A stretch of 64,000 nucleotides of DNA from Agelas oroides (Eukaryota > Porifera > Demospongiae > Agelasida > Agelasidae), in contig OX422193.1 in NCBI GenBank assembly GCA_949130485.1, positions 5,376,871-5,440,870 on the forward strand, read 5' to 3'. The notes under the pieces are model-generated. The model was given only the letters and a program-made list of their open reading frames with translations, was not told where the DNA came from and made no database searches. Within the stretch, counting starts at the first letter, position 1. The number at the start of each line of letters is the position of its first letter. Made by a program: the position numbers and the translations under genes. Below are positions 1 to 13,300 of this stretch, piece after piece.

Positions 1-1600
1 CAGACCCTTCCTCTCATTGAGAAGGGTATGGCTTGCAAAACTACATGTATTCCTGATCAAGGAAGTAAATAGTCTTATGTCGAATAATGGAGAAATTCTA
101 CGTGTATTAATGAATCAAAGTGCTCATGTGCATGTTTGGTCTGCATAAAATTGCTCAAGCCTAAACCTGACCTGCCTGACTGCTTGTTATGGCCATGTAA
201 GACCCAACTTCGTTGATTATTACTTTCTCATCAGTCGCCTGCATGGATTTCTGAGATAGAATTTATCATCCTTATTTCTTTTTTTGTATAAGATACTAAC
301 GACGTAGGTACGAGCTGAATAAGCGTAGCGATGAACGCAACACCAACAAACGTGTCTCTCTACTGCACAGCATCCAAAAGAACCTTTCTACAATGGCATA
401 TAATGAGCATTGATCCTCCTGACATCATGTTTGTTGAGTTCTTCTCTTAAAAATATTTGTCGGCTAAGGATAAACCACCCGCCCGTTTTGGGTGCAGATA
501 AAACACCTGATGAGAAACTAAAAATCAACGAATTGGGGCCTAAAGTTTGCATCTCAACAACCATGTGACTGTGCGTTTCTTAGAAGTGTTACAAAGAAAT
601 GGGTATGATTTACAGCTGTCACTGAAAGCAGAAGGCTTGAGCATCAATTTCAGCAAACTGGCTACAAGTAGTGATGTCAGTCCCCATATTACGCTTATCC
701 ACAATCTCTGATGTCTTGTGGTTTGATTCAATATTCTTGTCAATAGAATGCTTCCCAACCGGAATATCGAATGACCAACAAAATCAAAGAGTGTATAATC
801 AATAGTGACAAAGAGTGAACCATATGCATCAGTACTCCATTCTTAATTTGCTGGACATACCTTCTTGACAGGGAATTTGAGTCAAGCCACCAGATATTCT
901 TCATTGGGGGGGCCTAGATGGCTTGACATTAGACTATTTACTGCCTTGATCAGGAATACATGCATGTTTTTTATCATCTCTGAGAAGTTGGAAGTACTAA
1001 GTGAATTAGTTAATCCTATCAATGTCACCAACCAAACCTTTATCATGAAACACAGGCCTGTCGCCCCAGGATGGAGAGTCTCAAGTTCTTCAGTAGCTAT
1101 GTGTACATATACCAGAGTAGGCCATTATTAATTTATGCAACCCAAATGGACTCCTGCTGAGTTTTATGTCAACTTATGAGTTCTGATGCATTGGTACACT
1201 TGTAAATCTCTACTGAATACCTTAGGAAGCGCTGTAGAACGGTCAGAGGTGTGCCTTGCCAAGTACAGCTGCCCAGTTCATCTTACAACCACAATACACT
1301 GAAAACCCTCATAACATCTGTGATTCCCTCACTGGTTACAGAGCATTAGCATTCCTTACTGCAACTTTGAAGTGCATTTGTATGGAACCTTTTCAAAGTT
1401 TTATGAAATCTGTGCACAGTCAATAGCTAGTTTTATACAGGAGAATTCCAGAGGGTTCAAGACCAAAATTGTTTTCATGCCTATACCAACAGCTCAATGG
1501 GATCTCCATCCATGCTCCCATGAAGAAGGTATCCATAGAGTTGACTGCCATACAGCAAAAGGGATAAATTACAATCTAGTGAAAAGAAACTAAGAAGTAT
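1..1600. other. No gene recognised
   Basis: Only short random frames. A ~23-base sequence near 38-60 (complement CCTTGATCAGGAATACATG) recurs at ~943-963, otherwise nothing stands out. Confidence 0.5.
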
Positions 1601-1601
1601 A

Positions 1602-1957
1602 TCTGCTGGACAGAATAAGAGGTTCCATAGGCAATCTGCCGGGCGGAATAAGAGCCCTTATTGGTTCCATAGGCAATCTGCTGGACGGAATAAGAGCCCT
1701 TATTGGTTCCATAGGCAATCTGCTGGGCAGAATAAGAGCCCTTATTGGTTCCATAGGCAATCTGCTGGACGGAATAAGAGCCCTCATTGGTTCCATAGGC
1801 AATCTGCTGGACGGAATAAGAGCCTTATTGGTTCCATAGGCAATCTGCTGGACGGAATAAGAGCCCTCATTGGTTCCATAGGCAATCTGCTGGACGGAAT
1901 AAGAGCCCTTATTGGTTTCATAGGCAATCTGCTGGGCAGAATAAGAGCCATTATTGG
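1602..1957 (-). repeat. 42-bp minisatellite, ~9 units, open as a 14-residue repeat
   Basis: Units of TCTGCTGGACGGAATAAGAG then CCCTTATTGGTTCCATAGGCAA. Seven are full (one is 41 bp, near 1822) and the end units partial. Read on the minus strand the first three units give GSYSVQQIAYGTNK repeats, continuing from VAAADQTLMVDAESSTFSNN at 2010-1950. The 41-bp unit then shifts the frame, though the next frame is also open. This might be a repeat-containing exon or a coincidence of a stop-free unit; no flanking gene was identified. Confidence 0.6.
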
Positions 1958-2659
1958 AGAATGTGCTGCTCTCAGCATCTACCATGAGTGTTTGGTCTGC
2001 TGCTGCCACTATGATCTACTAATTTCTTTCCCATCAGTAAGTGCTGTTTTGCTTTTGTAGTGAATCTGTATAGTTGCCATGACATGCAAGTTGTAAAGAC
2101 TGCCAGACTAGGTGCCCTCCTGCAGGTTGCATGCTTGATCTGATCATGCTGACTGCCCGAAAAGGTTTTTTGGTTTGTTTGTTTTTGTTTGTTTTCCTGT
2201 TGTTATGCAGGGGATGAACTGAACAATGATCATTGACTAACTTAGCACTCAACTAGTGAGGTGCTGGCTAGGGAGAAGAGAACCCTGGATGAGCATGCAG
2301 TACCGTTACTAAGGATTGTCATTGTAAAAACATGTGAACCTTGGCTGTTGGGTAGAACGGAATTTACTCAGAATATATATCAGCAGCACCCCGAGATGCA
2401 GTTAGTATGCAGGCACAATGTCTTCTACCCTATATTCTCTCTGTAAGCTATCATTTCTAAAATAAAACCAAGTAGACTCTAAGCATAGTGTAGCCTGAAA
2501 GTCAGATATTTCCTCCAGCCACTCTCCCCAAGTCTCTGTTTTGGGGATGCACCTTCTCTTCCACACCACATCATTTAAGGAAGCAAATCTTGTAAAATAT
2601 ATCCACATCCAATGGTGATTGTGTGACTTATGCTGCCAGCCCGCTGGACTCTAGCTGCA

Positions 2660-2812
2660 CGAACTAATAGACTGGACAATTGGACAGCAGTTAGTAAAAC
2701 ACAAAATACGAAAAATAACCCGGGAATGCTCTTACCTGACACAGCACAAATATCACTGGCCCCTGCCACTGTTGTCTGTATCTGGAGTTGTAGAGATCAA
2801 CACTGGACAGAC
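2660..2812 (-). other. Weak exon candidate near the left end
   Basis: Between acceptor-like TGTCCAG and donor CAG-GTAAGAG (minus strand, ~2800-2733) the frame reads DLYNSRYRQQWQGPVIFVLCQ-like residues, and a second open piece ending VEDIVPAY lies at 2600-2402. Phases do not join. No family recognised. Confidence 0.15.
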
Positions 2813-3424
2813 CTTATCGTGGGCACCTCAATAGTTTCACTAGCTGTAAACTGCAGCTTGTTCTAGCTACTAATGAAGGAAGCCAGCGCAAAGGAAAATT
2901 GTGTCAAGTGGATGGAGGAGCATCAACACCGGCCAGCATTTCTAAAGGTGTGGGAGTTTCTGCACTGAAATGTTAAGTGTGGAGCTGAAACAAGTGGGGT
3001 GTTCAAGAAGTGTTGAGGAAGGAGGTACAATAGCATGAACATCAACAGAAAGCTAGCCCACACAGTGGCACACACATTCACAGGTATAATAATACACCTC
3101 AACTTAACTTCCATTATACCATCATCATGGGTGGCATGCATGTTGGACTTGCTCTGATTTGATGTGATAGACACTGTAGTTGTCCATACACTGACAGTCA
3201 TTAATTACTGAACAACAATGTAAAATTCTTCATCAACAAAACTAAGTGTTTTCTTGAGCATATTCAAACTACGTGTGATTGAACCAATGCTGTATTGATC
3301 ATGAAAGTATCATGACAGAAATTATTACATTGTTCATCTACCATGCTAGTTACTTAGTATTGAGGTACTCAGGTGACATGACAAGGGAGTAAGTACCCTT
3401 TCAATTAAAATGGTTCTAGGGGTA

Positions 3425-3626
3425 GCCTCGTTCCCAGGCCTCCCCCATTGTTAGTTCTTCGGTTTGTGTTCAGTATAATACACATAAGTGGAAGGGCGGC
3501 GAAAACATTTGTTGCTGCTCTTCCACTTCCATGTATTGTCCGTAGGTATATGTTATCTATGGTATTGTACTGAATGCAAACCAAAGAACAAAAAAAAAAA
3601 AAATGGGGGAGGCCTGGGAATGAGGT
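3425..3626. mobile_element. Short MITE of the GCCTCGTTCCCAGG family
   Basis: GCCTCGTTCCCAGGCCTCCC on the left and its complement GGGAGGCCTGGGAATGAGG on the right, TA on both sides, 202 bp. Contains an oligo-A run at 3587-3603. Confidence 0.75.
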
Positions 3627-4111
3627 TACAAGAATGGTGGGTGGAGTGGAATATACTCATGGGACCATTTAGTCATTGTCTGCAGAGGATGTGATAATTG
3701 GCAGGGACTTACTCTGATGATGTAAGAGGACAGGGCCATACACTTCAATAAATTGACTTTACAAATGAATAGTGTGAGGAGTATGTTACTTGTGGGACAA
3801 TTTCCATTGTTTGCCAGAGATGTGGTAATCAGCAGGAACTTATTCTGATGATGTAAATGGTCTGAAGAGAAGTAGGATGTATATCGTAGCATGGCAATTT
3901 ATATCACTTAAAACACTCCCGTGGGTGTCTCATGGATTCTGATGACTTAACTCATGCGTCCATGGGAAGAGTGACTTAAATCAGTCCCATGGATAGCCTA
4001 TGTAATTAATTTTTTACCCTATTGTAAGTCAATTGCTAGGCAACCCCCTTCTCCCTTTCAAGCTCTGCTACCCTACCCTGTGCACGCATGCACAAGCAGG
4101 ATTAAGTAATT

Positions 4112-4181
4112 GGTGTTGTGTGTGTGTGTGTGTGTGTGTGTGCATGTGTGTGTGTGTGTGTGTGTGTGGTTGTGTGAGTGT
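4112..4181. repeat. (TG)n microsatellite
   Basis: Interrupted TG dinucleotide run, just 3' of the transporter gene's last exon. Confidence 0.9.
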
Positions 4182-4365
4182 GACAGAGATTGTAGAAAAG
4201 GGTCGTATATGCTTAATAACAATGTTACCATTTTCCTCCACCATCAACATAAACAGAGCATATCCAAATTCTATTAATTAGCTAAGGCTGTATTGATCTT
4301 CACAGTGTCATGACATAAAGTCCTATGGCCTAATGGGCATATCAAGATTATCCAGGCCATGCACA

Positions 4366-7300
4366 TCATTTTCTTCTAGATTTCCAAAATCTGTGGATCA
4401 CTGTTGCAGTGAGCAACACCACGGCCTAAGTAGGAATGAGTATAATTATGTATAGTCAGTATGCATATACATGTATTCTTCACTGGCTAGCTCATGCAAT
4501 CATAACCATACCCTAAACCATAGCATCCATGTCATATATAGGTACAGATCACATTCTACCAAATCACCAAAACACTGATGTACAGTGGAACCCCGCTTAA
4601 CAGACACCCCTCAACAGCGGATACCCATGATAAACGGACAATTCCGAAAGTCCCGACTGTCCTTCCATTCACTTCAATATATATAAGCAACCCCTGAATA
4701 GCGGACACCCTGCTACTCTGTATAACGGACAGCTTTCGCAGTCCCAACTGTACACAAACAATACTTAACGACCCCGTTTAGTGGACACTCATCGACTTTT
4801 CAGCAAGATTGTCCACCATCGCTGCTGGAGCAACTTGACATTAGATGAGCGCTGTTACTCGCCTCTGCTTAGCCTTCCCCACCAGCGTACAGCAAGGGAA
4901 AGCTCTGAAAAGGTAGCCACGTTGTGCTAAACAGCCTGATTACGCAGTACTACACCTACCGGAAATATGCTGGAAGCCCGAGTTAGGGACACTTTGCTAT
5001 AAGGGACAAGATGTTGGTTCCCACGGTTGTCCGTTATTGAGGGGTTCCACTGTAGCTTCATATTTGTACATAGACAAATGAGAAGTGGATAACTTTCTAG
5101 CATCCATGTCATATACATAGGCACGGATCACTTTTTACCAAATCACCAAAATGCTGATATAGCTTCATATTTATGTTATGTACATAGCTACACATTTAGA
5201 CAATCATAATGAATCAAACTTACGTTGAGCAGGAAAATCATACCATCTATCTGTAAGGGATAGAACACAGATTTAATAATAGATGTAGATTTATACTGCG
5301 ACTATCATTGGGGATTTATGGGACAGCCTTTTTAAGTTTCTCATTCTCACAAATGTCATTGGTTGGATTCCTATTTCCTGAATAAGAACTCCAGCAAGAA
5401 CTCCACCGAGAAACAACCTGTGAAGTAGAAAATGGGTAGTTTTTGTGCAATCTAAACTACTTCGTATCATTGTGTCACCTGAGAATGCCCAATATTTGTA
5501 ACTATCTTTTGTGGTATGTATAAGCTATGACTGCCTCCTTACCCGAAAGACATGTTTGCAACAAGAATTCCAGACAGAGTACTTGCCAATACTTCCTTCT
5601 CCTCATACATTGTCCTGGGTGTTGCAAATTTTGTTGACAAAAACTTAGTTCCTTATACAATGCAGAATAAATATACACATTACTCTGAATGCCATGAGTC
5701 TCATGAACTAAATGTTGTAATAGTGCATAAACACCGCAACACTAAAATTATAGGGTGCTATATATGTATATGTAATAGCATGGTTTGCTGTGGTATTTGG
5801 GATTAATAGCACGAGTAATGCAGAAATAATTGTACGAGGCGCAGCCGAGTACAATGTACTGCATTACGAGTGCTATTAATCCCAAATACCACAGCAAACC
5901 ATGCTATCACGTATTAATACTATAGCTTTATAATCCACATTCAGCTGCCATCAAAACGGTTCCTAGAAGCCATGCACTGCTGAGCTTCCGTGACAAGGCA
6001 CTCGAAAGTTATTAGCCTCGTAACCAAGCTTTCCCCCCACAGCGTTTGCCGTCTGTAGCACCTACTGACCTTCGTGGTACCGCAAGCGGCAAACGCTGTG
6101 GCGATAAAACCCGAATATGAGGCTAAACTCGCAAGCACAAGCCGAACGCAGCAACACAGCGCTTGCCAACCCGTGCCGAGCTTCCGTAGTTTTGCAAGCA
6201 CACTCGTCAGGGCCGTTCTCGCTACTGCCTATACTCTTCAACGTCGACACGACTTCTGAAGCACCTTCGCTCGATAATTTTACTGTTCTGCTAACGGTAA
6301 AGCGCTGTTACAGCATGCAGCTATTCGCATTGTAGTCCGAAAAAGAGAGCTCCGCCTTCTGCTCCACCCAAATTTGAAAAATGAACGGTTGCGTCCCTGC
6401 AGCGTTCCTGTAGCAACCACGTACGCGGCGCTTCGCATTGACCAATCATTACACTTTTTTGATACTTTACTGTGAAAAAAGTGTAATACTAATCTGATTG
6501 GTCAATAAGTGTAGTATTTCAAAATAATAGTCTACTACACTTTTTATATACGCATTTTATATTGTAACTATACTAGCTATAGTATTAGTATACATATACT
6601 CACTTTGCAATTTCATACATGGCAGGATAGATTGGGATAATAGAAAATGAGATCCCTGCTCCAATCATTCCAAAGGCTATGATTGTCAGTGGCAGTTTCC
6701 TGTAAAATGCACAAGTTGGTAGAGATTACTGGGTAGAAACCGAATGACCTCTCTTAGCTTGTTAGACTAAAGTCACATGAGATGTATATTTTGGCTCACA
6801 CATTGACTGCACATCCTGTGCTACAGTAGGGTCTTGATACACATTGGACAAGCTAACCTTTATTGAAGTCCACAAGTCTCTGTACTAGATATGGATTTGA
6901 AAAATCATAAACTGAAGCCCCCCTAACCTCCAGTACAGCAACCATACTATCACGGGATTTCCCTGATTGATTTCTACATAATTTATCATGGTACAGTTAG
7001 ACTCAGACCATAGAAGCCCAGCAGTGGTAACACTAGTACATACTAGGGAGATGTGGGTGAGCCTGAGTGAGTACACACTGCTGGTGTGACATTTTGTCAC
7101 GACACACAAACCTTTCATATGTAGCAGCAGGGATTGTGACTGTCTGCTGTCTGCCTAGTACATCAGTGCAATGATTTATAACTATGTCATCACAAGAATG
7201 AGGTACACACATATGCAGACAATGCAGGCATTTCTCCAGTCAGGGCAGCTATTATATATTGCGACAGAGGCATGGACTAAGCTTCACCTTCAAATCATGA

Positions 7301-10300
7301 GCTGACTCTGGGTCGCTTTCAATCCAACACTCTAGCAGCAGGCCTTCACTCTCGCTCTTGACATGCACGATCGTGTGACTGAGCAAAAACTGCCTGTGCA
7401 CATTTAATATATCTTCTTAAAAATATATAAATGTGCTAATCTAAAATTTACAGTAAGTGGCAGCAAACAAGCAAGCAAGTAAGCAAGGTTACACACAAAG
7501 ACATGTGCAATGCAGTTCCACTAGTGTGGGTCTCACTTAAGCTCACCCCATTAATATCATACAGCTACTGTAAGTTGTCATGCAATCATATGTACTGAAT
7601 CATTTACGGTGTAGTGATGAAGTTTGGTGGGCTGACAAATAGACATCCAAAGAAAGCAATCACATGACCAATTACAGTCAAGTATCTTGGTATTTTCTGC
7701 AGGGTCAAAACACAAGTTCAATAATGAGATGACAAGTCCCCTTTCCTACCATACATATACACCTCAACACGTTATCACAAAGCCAGGCCATTGAGGCAAT
7801 TGATAAAATCAACCTACCAGTTTGTCTGCTAGTATCCCAGAAGACATGGCACCCAGTATATAACATAGCGCACCAACCAAGTAGAGCAGACCAATGTAAC
7901 CTAGGCTCAGATGGAACTGTAATCAGAAGCAAAAATTTTGTCATGCCATCACTCTGCGCACATTTTTTGAAGTACAACAGACATACTTTTCAGTCTTGAT
8001 TAGCACACAAAATTCTAGCACACTAATTTCAACCAGGACTAAGCTAAGGAATTGACATCAACCCCACACTTTTGAACGATGGCACAGACAGGCTGTGACC
8101 TTGATCTCTTCCAGTTACTGTATATGCTGAAATTGTGGTGGGGATAATATTCAAGGAAGCACAAAAAAGCTTGCTGCATTAAGTTTTAATTTACCATGCA
8201 TGCGCCACATACTAACATACCTAGCATGCGTAAGAACAGTGTGCTTTCTTAATTTTGAAAATGCAGGCTAACTCACAAAATTTGTCAAATTTATCCACCA
8301 TTAACTTTCAACATCCACAATACGTACATGATATTACATTGTTTCACATGCAATGTAATATAAATTATATTGCACTGTCGCCTTCCTTGATGCTGACATA
8401 ACGTACTATACAAGTTTGCATAGACATAGGTAGAGTATAGGCATTGGACGTGACAAACTAACTTACAAATGAACTTGCAAATTTTCCAACACTCAAGAGA
8501 ACACCCCCACTTATAATTTGTGTTATGATGGCGGTCAAACCTATGAAAGAATTGTGGCAATCACTGGTTGATCTCAACATCATGCCGTTTTCTGTTTAAG
8601 TGCAATTACATGCGAAATGACTTACATAGCTCGACAAACATAAAATTGCTATAGAACTTCAGGATAAGCCGCCATGGTGGTGTTTGGCTCTTACACACTG
8701 GAGTAAAACAAGCAACATGTTGTTTGCATAATGTGTTGTAGTATCTAAAATTTACAACATGTGTGCACACAATTATCCATCACCGATCTCGTGTACTAGG
8801 TTGGTCCACTAAAATATTTCTATCAGGCTTGTCTATTGCTATATGTTACTATCCTCATTCTCAGCCTCTCCCACAGAGTCAAGCTATACCGCCACTGGCC
8901 AGATGATCAGAGGCATAGCCAGAACACAGCCAATGCCAGGAGGACACACCATGGGCACACTACATTTTTGAGAACTTCTGTGCAAAATGCAGAAGCAACT
9001 AAGGGGTCTGAGGGCATGTTCCCCCAGAAACCTTTAGGAGTTTTTGAGCTTCCCAGGTTGATTCTGAGGCAAATTGAGGCCATAACATCGGCTCGAATCA
9101 GGAGCACTTCGGCCATGCCTTCATTATAAACCTGTGTACAGTGTAAAGTCACTTTATTACTTACTGTAAACTGGCATACATTATTCTGAGGATACAGATA
9201 GCTATACAGCGCATTATTTTTAGCACCCGATTCACAATTGACAATAGTACATTTGGCGCCAATAATTTTCAGGCATGCCTGACTGGTGGGTACAGACTCT
9301 AGTTACTGGAGACGTGCCCCATTGTGCCCCAGCTTGGCTATGCCACTGCAGATGACTGATCATGGTAGTATGTTGATGGATGTGTACCTACCTATTGATG
9401 GAATTAGCACCACTAGGAACAGCAGTAAGATTGCAATACATCCACCAAAGACTATAAAGGGGAGCTTAAACCCACCAGCCTACATGTGGGAGAAGAATAC
9501 AGGTGAATTTGCTTATCTCAACCACATATAAGCATACACACTCATTACCCTGCGCACACTATATGAAGCAGGATTAAGCAGTCAGTTTTTCTGTCCATCC
9601 ATCAATCAGTTTGTCAATCTGCCAGTCCAGTAAAAAAATTGAACTCAGCACATTTCCAGGGGTAAGCGATTGCTAACCTGACAGTGAGATTTAAGTTGAA
9701 ATATTCAGTGTGTATGTACCTGATGGAGACAAGACAGGTTCCTTTTTTGGCATTTTCAGCTATTGCTGTTTTCTTTTATGGTTTACCTGGGATGACCCAG
9801 TTAACGAGGAAATCCCCAATAGCACTTAGGCTAATTTTAAGGGGTTCCCCGGGAAAGACAGATTGACGTCCCCTCCGAAGGACGCAAAGGAAAACCTTCT
9901 ACTCAATTTTTGAGGCAGGGCTGAGTGCACCCAGAAGAGAAATAAATCTCTGCTGCAAGTGGGACTGGAACCCCGGACCTTTCAATCCGCAGTACAGTGC
10001 TTTAACCAGTAGACCACCAGCTGTTATGAAGTGAAGAAGTGAAAAGCCTGACAGTTTCTGGGAATCAAACCCAAAGGCCCCTGTCCGAGCATTGGGCTAC
10101 AACCACCTGACAACCACCAACCCTCACTGTACTGATAGTCACTACCAGAGATTTGTAGCAAGCATCAGTAGTTTGTTAGCAGTGTACCTACCTCATGCAG
10201 ATTAGCAGTGGAAATTACATTTACCAAATTTAATACAATTACCTTTCTGCACTTTTCTGTATGTACATATACATGTATAGTGAGTTTGGCCACTCGGTGT

Positions 10301-13300
10301 CACTGTAGGTTCTATTTGTTGATGGTGAATGTAAAGTAACCATGGATTTAGCTCTCAGTTAGGTACACTGCCAACAAACTACTAAGCATGTGTATGTATA
10401 TATATAGCCTCGTTCCCAGGCGCGGAGGTGGGGGGAGGAGAGAGCGCCTGGTACACACTGTTTGCGCATGCGCTTAATCGCCACGGAATTCCGTGGCGAC
10501 CGTGTTCGTACGTGTACGTACGAATACTGGTGACGTCATAAACCCGCCGCGTTGATGTGCCAGTTGGCGTTCTGTTCGAGTGAGTTTCATATCGCGCTGT
10601 TGTAGGCCTTCTGGTAGCTAGGTACCTCGAGATGAAGCTCAAAAAAGAACAGATTGCCTCCAATGAGTGCGTTTACCGAGGAAACGCACCTTTATGTGGT
10701 TATCCACTTATTCCGGTAAGTCGATTCCGGTAAGTCGATTCCCTACCAGACATTTATCTTTGTATCCGACAGTATAAAACTAGGCAGAGCATGTAGCAGC
10801 GATGTTTATAGCGTCCTAAGAACAAAAGCCGAAGTATTTATGACGGTTTATGCTATTCACGTGAACCGTTGATCGTCATATTAGTACACGCCCCTAATTC
10901 TACCACGTGACCTTTGCTATAATTACGCGCATGCGCAAACAGTGTGTACCAGGCGCTCTCTCCTCCCCCTCCTCCGCGCCTGGGAACGAGGCTAGTATAC
11001 ATAGAGCATTACTGTCCTTGGTGCTTGTCGTGTTCAGTTAGGCTTTGTGTACAGTTTATTTAGCTATTATATCTGTATGTGGTGCTAGCTATAGCATACT
11101 GTCAGGTACGCTGCTTACCTATGGGGCTGCCATAGATACAGTACAAGTTGTTAAGTTAATTAACCCTTTAAAGCCTTCACTTGAGACTACTTTTAGTATA
11201 CACATGCCTGTAATGCACCATATCATCGTTTCTGTCGAGCTCTGACTCCAAAACTCAACCCAAGTGCACTTTCAGGCTTAGTAAGCAGACTTGTGACCTT
11301 AACCATGCCCAGCATGCAACAGTCAGCACTCTCAATTGGCAACACCTGCTTGAAGCCCAAGAAGCCTAACCCCCTAAAAGGTGAGAGTAGCATTTCCCAA
11401 GCCTGCTCATGCAGCCAGGGTGAGAATTGGCCTACTCAGTGCCAACCATGGCCCTTTTGTAGCCAAGCCTAGCAACTGCCATGTCCATAGCACCCTGCGG
11501 CTGACATCACCCACTTCCCCCGTCCCACCATTTCTGCACAGTACGCAGTATGATGTTATCAAAAGGGTTTAAAGTGTTAATTAACTTAATTAATTGATAA
11601 TAGTATATAATATGGGTATGTGCTGTAGTCAGGCTATAAAGTATACTAGCAAAGGGCATCACTATATAAGCTTTGCTATGTTATGAGCATGCCTTGGATT
11701 AAAATTAACCCTTCAATTCTTGCTTACTACCCTCAAGGAGGGCTGTCAATCTGTATTTGATTCACTGTTTTCTTTCAACTTTGGGTGAAGTTGCTTGCTG
11801 GTCATGTACTTCAGCGAAATTCTGCAGTGATGTTAATGTTCTTGCTGCTCATAAAAGCACTCTAGACTGGCTAATATGGCTCACAATAAACTTTGAATAA
11901 TCTAGAGCAGACTGTTGTACCTGCCATTTGTAAACTTTTAACATGGTGGACATTTAAAAACCAGGCCATCGCTACATATGGAATACTGTCGTACTGTACT
12001 CTCTATAGATGTGTTACACAAGTAGTTTGTAGTACCAAAGTAAACCTACATAACCACTGACTCTTCTGCTGGCCTGCAATTAGGGTAACTGTTTTGCTGG
12101 TTGTTGTTCTTTTGTTTGTATGCGTTTTTTGTTTGATTTTTTTGGTTTCATTTTGTTTCAAGACAAACTGAACCCAAGTGGGAAGAAAATGGGACAACCC
12201 ACCCTTTCCTGTCCATAAACCAATCATTGTTTTTGTCTTGCAGCACTGGGCTCTAATGGCAAATGAAGTGACAGCACCACCTTACCTCTTGAAGCCATCC
12301 TCCTACTGATGGTCCAACTGTAAACCCTACGGCCATAGAGAGTTGTATCAGACCCTGTGCAGAGTAATAGGACAGATCTATGGGCATGATCAGAGCAAGC
12401 AAAAGTGTGGGTGTTGTGTGGATGTGCATGCATTCACCTGGAATGTGGGTCCACAGAGAATAATTTAAACAATCAGCTAGCCCTGCTACTGTCAATTGCA
12501 CCAAAATACCTTCATGTCCTAATGTGGCACCAACATCTTGGAAAGATAGTGTTCATATTTAGATGTCTACATGCCAAATAGTGTAGACAACAAATTGTCT
12601 CTTTGATCAGTAGTTGGTGGTGTAGCGTAACACAGCAGGCTCTGACAGCATTTGTAAAGACAGGATTCAGGATGTGAACTTTCAGATAGTTGCATAACAC
12701 ATAAAACTGATAGCTCTAAATGCATTACAAAACAACGCACAAACTATGCTCATGCTAGCTAAAACTAGGACATAATCTGGCTCTTCAAAATGGTGGAATT
12801 TCACATATTTCAGTAAAAGTATAGATCTACGTGAAGATTATGCAATTTATCATCCATAGGAAAGTTTGACAGAGGTGAATTGCAGGGGCCTGGGAAATAT
12901 TTACCATGGCAACCATAATAATTTCTTGTGCCACCTGAACTGCTATGCTGAGAACCACAGAATTACAGGCTATTGTAACTTTCCTAGTTCTAAAATGATG
13001 AGATCAACAAAATGTTGCAGGTACTCTTTTAAAGTATTCCTGAGCCCAGTATTTCGTTGAGATTGATGAACCCGTTTCTTGGGCTATTCGTAGTAAGAAA
13101 GCAGTTCTGGTTTATAGTTTTGTGCAGCCAGACTGGAGTGCTCAACAAATGAAGGTAGTGATAATTAGTGATGCACTCAGGTCTAGCTACCCCAGACTAA
13201 CTCTGGTTCATGTGGCAAGCAATTATTGACGTTTTTGGACAAATAAGTCTCTCAACATGTAGTACTAGAAACAGCTTTGTCAGTCACATTTTCACTTCAC

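Noticed and set aside
4033..4281. Frame with Cys-Val repeats
   Set aside because: Translation of the TG microsatellite.
8907..9152. Exon of the transporter between 9392 and 8540
   Set aside because: The open frame gives no transporter-like or membrane sequence, and exons 7 and 8 join in phase without it.
9955..10115. Functional tRNA genes
   Set aside because: B boxes are good, but the acceptor stems and anticodon arms do not pair well and the two blocks are linked to a SINE-like tail.
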